A stretch of DNA of 60,000 bases from Hydractinia symbiolongicarpus (taxonomy: Eukaryota; Cnidaria; Hydrozoa; Anthoathecata; Hydractiniidae), in contig NC_079883.1 in the NCBI RefSeq assembly GCF_029227915.1, forward strand, positions 24,616,001 through 24,676,000. Direction: 5' to 3'. Below, piece by piece: positions 56,234-60,000 of this stretch; the first letter of the stretch is position 1; every line of letters begins with the position of its first letter. Below the pieces are notes generated by a model. It saw nothing but the letters and a program-made list of their open reading frames with translations. It did no database searches and had not been told where the DNA came from. The translations under genes and the position numbers were made by a program.

Positions 56234-57459
56234 TCTCAAAATGTTTGTATGTTTTTTTTCTTCGTATAATTATACGAACGCTTCGAAGTACTTCGTTTCG
56301 TTAAACGAATGTCATACGAAGATAAAAAATATAAACGAAGTTTATACAAACTTTTTTAATACCTGATATGAACTTAATAAAAGTTATGAAATGGTACAAA
56401 CTCTGAACAAAGTGAATTGCTATACGATCTAGAAATGAACTTCAAAAGTAATGGTGTAATTGCGCATAATTATTTCAATACGAAACCAGAAACAAAAGAA
56501 GTCAAAATATACAAGGTTGACTTCTTTGAAACAACTAGCAAAATTGCGTATTCATAGGTTCAATCTACACAATCCACGGCGAACTTTTTTGTTTTTCTAC
56601 GATCTCGTTTTCATGAATTTTAAACGATCTACGGCGATCTTCTTGTTTATAAAATCCCGTTTTCATGATTTTTAAACAATCTAAGGCGATCTATTATAGC
56701 TTCTACGATATCATTTTCATAAATTTTAAACAATCTACAGCGATCTTCTCACTTTATACGATCCCGTTTTCATGATTTTTAAACGATCTACGGCGATCTT
56801 CTCGCTTTATACAATCCCGTTTTCATGATTTTTAAACAATCTAAGGCGATCTATTAGCTTCTACGATATCATTTTCATAAATTTTAAACAATCTACAGCG
56901 ATCTTCTCACTTTATACGATCCCGTTTTCATGATTTTTAAACGATCTACGGTGATCTTCTCGCTTTATACAATCCCGTTTTCATGATTTTTAAACAATCT
57001 AGAGCGATCTATTAGCTTCTACGATATCATTTTCATAAATTTTAAACAATCTACAGCGATCTTCTCACTTTATACGATCCCGTTTTCATGATTTTTAAAC
57101 GATCTACGGCGATATTTTTGCTTTCTACAATGCCATGGAGACGATCCCTAAAGACCTTAGATAATAAGTCCAATTAAAATTAGCGAAGTTTATAATTGTT
57201 AAAAAAATTTTAATATAAAGGCTTGAGATAATAATCCAATTATAGCTAATAAACGAACTTCGTTTAAGCAATATGAACTTCTTTAAAATGATACGAACTA
57301 CATACAAACTTTATTTTAAATGATAGGAACTTTATACGAACTTGTAATTTTGATGTTACGAAAAAGTTTGTATTAAAAATAAAATGATACAAAAGATTTA
57401 AAAAATCGATACGAAGTTTTTGATACGAATTATACGAACTACGTACAAACATTTTGAGA
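56234..57459. mobile_element. MITE (family C) with TCTCAAAATGTTTGTA ends and internal minisatellite
   Basis: TCTCAAAATGTTTGTA (56234-56249) is mirrored exactly at 57444-57459. Just inside, both ends are rich in TTCGTATAATTATACGAA-like and ACGAAGTT motifs. The 1.2-kb interior is mostly a tandem repeat. No transposase frame is visible and the target duplication is unclear. Confidence 0.75.
56565..57125 (+). repeat. Minisatellite, about 10 units of 53-60 bp with higher-order pattern
   Basis: The unit contains CGATCTACGGCGATCTTCTC, GCTTTATACGATCCCGTTTTC and ATGATTTTTAAA. Variants ACGGCGATCTTCTCG, AAGGCGATCTATTAG and ACAGCGATCTTCTCAC alternate in a repeated order, giving a higher-order unit of about three monomers. 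Confidence 0.9.
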
Positions 57460-59375
57460 CGATCCCTTACCTTTACTTATTTCCTCATAGACAGACCTTT
57501 ACAATATAATCTTATACTCTACAAAACCACAATAACGCTTTTTCCTCTCACAATAAATCTGTTATTAATTGATGGGTGCTTGTTGGCTGGTATTATTTTT
57601 TTACAAATTATCATGCACCCTCCATTAATCTTTTACCCCTCTCCTAATTAAGGGTTCTATTCATTATTTCTTGTAATTTCCACCTCTCCTGACTCAGTCC
57701 ATACAATATAATGAGGTCACTAGGTCTTAGATTTTTGTTAATAGTTATCCCAAGGGTTTCAAATGAGGATGAGGTGCAACCATTTTCAAGACACAAAGTA
57801 CAGATGTATTAATATAAAAGATGCTTTTAGTATAATTAATAAGAAATAAATTATTTGCTGACTTTGATTCGTAATTTCAATAATTTAAGAGAGCTATCAC
57901 AGACATTAAGAAAACAAAGAGTTGCTTGGGCGATTGCGCATGTGTGGGGGCCTGCGCATGTGTAATTGCACGCCTGTCACAAAACGATCTGTCTCAGCTG
58001 TGAACTTTGCTGGAACTTGTATTACTCTTGTTCTACATGCCAAAACAGCAACCCCTGTGTGCGGTGTACAGGGACAAAGGGATTTTGTTACTTTACATTT
58101 CAACTTTTTTTTTTTTATAAGTAACTCCAACTTCAATAGTTATTTTCGGGCCCAACCAACCCTAGTTTTCACGGAAACAAAAAAATATTGATATCAAGCA
58201 AAAAACTTAAAAAAAATCAATGGTGTTATTTTTTGTTGGTTGAATGTCAATCTACAATTATACTAAACAAGGTGAATCAATAATGTTACTTTAGGACCAC
58301 CATTGGTAAGGCCACTTGCAGTTGATTCTTTGTTCATGGTAATTTGTACCAATGAAACTGAAATGCGCGATGCGATAATTTTGTAATTACAAAAATAGTT
58401 ATGTGGTTAAACAGAAGTTTAAATTTGTATGTGATTTATAACAAAAATTAGCTACTTCCACTAAAATATTTACAATACAAGTAAAAAACAAGACACATAA
58501 TGGTCGTAACACCCTCCTTCTTTATGATATTATATATTTAAAATTACTCTAGCTAAAATGTAATACTGCAAGACTTTTAGAAAACATTTAGGAAATATAA
58601 TAAAAACAAGGTAGAATAAGCTTGTTGTAACACCCTCCTACATAATGAATTTTAAATAAATATTTTTAATGCCGAGAAAGACTTTAAATATTTTCATAGT
58701 CCGTAAAAAGACTTTGCACTTAAATTTAGATTTTCTTATAAGACTGCTCAATAACCAAAAGAACACTAAACCTTTGTCAAATTGTTATATTTTAGAATCG
58801 CGTGTGCCCCATTTCTTGTGTGTGTGCTTTTTTTTCCTATCGATAGTAAGTGAGCAGGTTCTTTTAAAAATTTTATAGCATTTTTACATTTTTTGTGTGA
58901 TGTAAACCTATAAATTAAAAATTGCTGGAAAGTCTTAAGTGATATCATTGTTGTGTTCTTATGTGTAAAGTAATATTTGGTTTTAAATTTTTTTCCTATG
59001 TTATCTTGTTACTATCTTGAAGTTAGCTATTATTCGCAATAGATAAGGTAGCTTTGACAATTGCCATTGTGAACATGATTACAATAACATTTTTTTGGCG
59101 CCATGGTTCATTCCTAATTCAGAGAGCCAGCTTGCATTTTCAGAAAAGTTCCATGTGGTTTTTTATTTGAAATCAGTGATTATCATCTCACCATGCACAA
59201 CCATATTTATCATTCCAAATTATAAATTTTGCTGCAGCGTTGCTAATATGATATTGGTGTAAAACTAGAGAATAGGCCCTAAAACGTAATAGGAGATACC
59301 TAACTAGGGTCCATGGAAAATAAAGGGGTGGGGATCGGTGGAGTGTGTATTTTTTAACCCTCATTTTATAGGAAA
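57460..59375. other. Upstream region of GORAB
   Basis: No recognised gene. The acceptor TTTTATAG at 59371 lies four bases before the GORAB ATG, so a non-coding 5' exon may lie in this stretch or a leader may be trans-spliced. A short frame near 57922-58191 has no recognised domain. Confidence 0.4.
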
Positions 59376-60000
59376 ATGTCAGGTTGGAGTGGCTTTACTG
59401 ACAAGGAGCTGGAAAGGCTAAAAGGTGAAAATGAAATGTCTGTTCAAACTGAAACTCCTAAAACATCAAATATTGGAAAAACACAAAGAAAAAAAGTTCG
59501 TGAAAAAAAAATACAGAATGCTCCCAAACCAGCCAAAGAAAATGTTGAAGTGGAAAAAAAGGAGGACCCTGGTAATGAAATTCGAGCCAGCAAAAGTGTT
59601 GGTGAAGTTAATGTTAAAGAGTGTGATGGTACCACGAAGAAAGAGTTAGATGTCATTGTACTTTCAGATGAGAAAGTTGCTGAGCTAGAAATGTCGAGCT
59701 TGGAACAGTTACAGATGAAACAAAAACTAATTGAAAACCAAAACAAGAAAAAGCAGGAACTTATAAAGCAAGCACTTCTTCAAAAATTTAAACAGACACA
59801 GAATGAATCAGTGAAACTTAAGGATATTCAAAAACAATTAAATCATCTAGACCAATCACTGCAGACTGATGTTGAAGTACTACGTAATAAAATTGATGAG
59901 TCATGCCTGTTGTTTTCACAAGCTCAAAAACGATACGAAAAAGCTGAAAGTGAATACGTAGCTGCGAAGCTTGATTTTTTTAATAAAAAAGAACAAAAGG
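59376..60000 (+). CDS. GORAB: RAB6-interacting golgin (GORAB), 5' part (runs off the right edge)
   Basis: The ATG at 59376 opens 208 codons with no stop up to the edge. It begins MSGWSGFTDKELERLKGEN, the conserved GORAB N-terminus (GWAGFSEEELRRLK in human). A Lys/Glu-rich low-complexity linker follows (about 25-110). From about residue 115 a coiled coil starts: LEQLQMKQKLIENQNKKKQ, then KLKDIQKQLNHLDQSL, DVEVLRNKIDESCLLFSQA and QKRYEKAESEYVAAKLDF. This matches the human segment KLKRIQKELQALDD to AEAEYITAKLD. GORAB is a trans-Golgi golgin that binds Rab6 and Arf5 and recruits Scyl1 for COPI traffic. A TTTTATAG acceptor four bases before the ATG implies a spliced 5' UTR or a trans-spliced leader. 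It is the only recognised host gene on the plus strand. Confidence 0.93.
   Translation, partial: MSGWSGFTDKELERLKGENEMSVQTETPKTSNIGKTQRKKVREKKIQNAPKPAKENVEVEKKEDPGNEIRASKSVGEVNVKECDGTTKKELDVIVLSDEKVAELEMSSLEQLQMKQKLIENQNKKKQELIKQALLQKFKQTQNESVKLKDIQKQLNHLDQSLQTDVEVLRNKIDESCLLFSQAQKRYEKAESEYVAAKLDFFNKKEQK

Noticed and set aside
59425-59746. Frames on both strands overlapping the right-edge gene
   Set aside because: Shadows of GORAB, whose own frame begins at 59376 and matches the family.

Overview
This window is nuclear DNA of an animal, very A+T-rich. It has intron-containing genes with short exons, GT-AG introns, AATAAA signals, microsatellites, minisatellites and many DNA transposons. Gene content (BMP-type ligand, reticulon, L-2-hydroxyglutarate dehydrogenase, APLF, GORAB, TMEM62) is metazoan. 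The transposon mix (Kolobok with THAP domain, pogo/Tigger-like, short elements starting CAACCTCGT) and the composition suggest a cnidarian, perhaps a medusozoan or hydrozoan. That placement is inference. Prokaryotic features (operons, RBS, CRISPR) do not apply.

Layout: a TMEM62-like gene runs off the left edge (minus, 141-1521). A complete reticulon gene follows (minus, 2934-9648, 8 coding exons, 295 aa). A complete L2HGDH gene is next (minus, 12840-19500, 11 coding exons, 451 aa). From 20.2 to 24.6 kb lies a transposon graveyard: a TTAA-flanked non-autonomous element, a non-LTR retrotransposon tail, and a decayed pogo-like transposase interrupted by a MITE. A BMP/TGF-beta ligand (minus, 27822-29441, 2 coding exons, 390 aa) is followed by about 9 kb without recognised genes but with several MITEs and tandem repeats. 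APLF (minus, 38459-44959, 11 coding exons, 393 aa) comes next; its last intron carries two long (AT)n tracts and a 306-bp-arm palindrome. A single-exon F-box/LRR gene (minus, 47027-48625, 532 aa) precedes a 3.1-kb Kolobok element (48898-51994), a nested MITE pair with an internal minisatellite (53.8-56.1 kb) and another minisatellite-bearing MITE (56.2-57.5 kb). The start of GORAB (plus, from 59376) runs off the right edge.

The seven host genes are functionally unrelated (ER shaping, mitochondrial metabolite repair, extracellular signalling, DNA double-strand break repair, ubiquitin ligase adaptor, Golgi trafficking, a membrane metallophosphoesterase), so this is ordinary chromosome rather than a gene cluster. 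Exon-intron models were built by hand from splice signals; for each complete multi-exon gene the exon lengths sum to an in-frame CDS. I see no clear new multi-gene system. The items most worth a second look are the tandem splice acceptors that alter the second PBZ zinc finger of APLF, the large palindrome in the APLF intron, and the MITE copies that have grown internal minisatellites.
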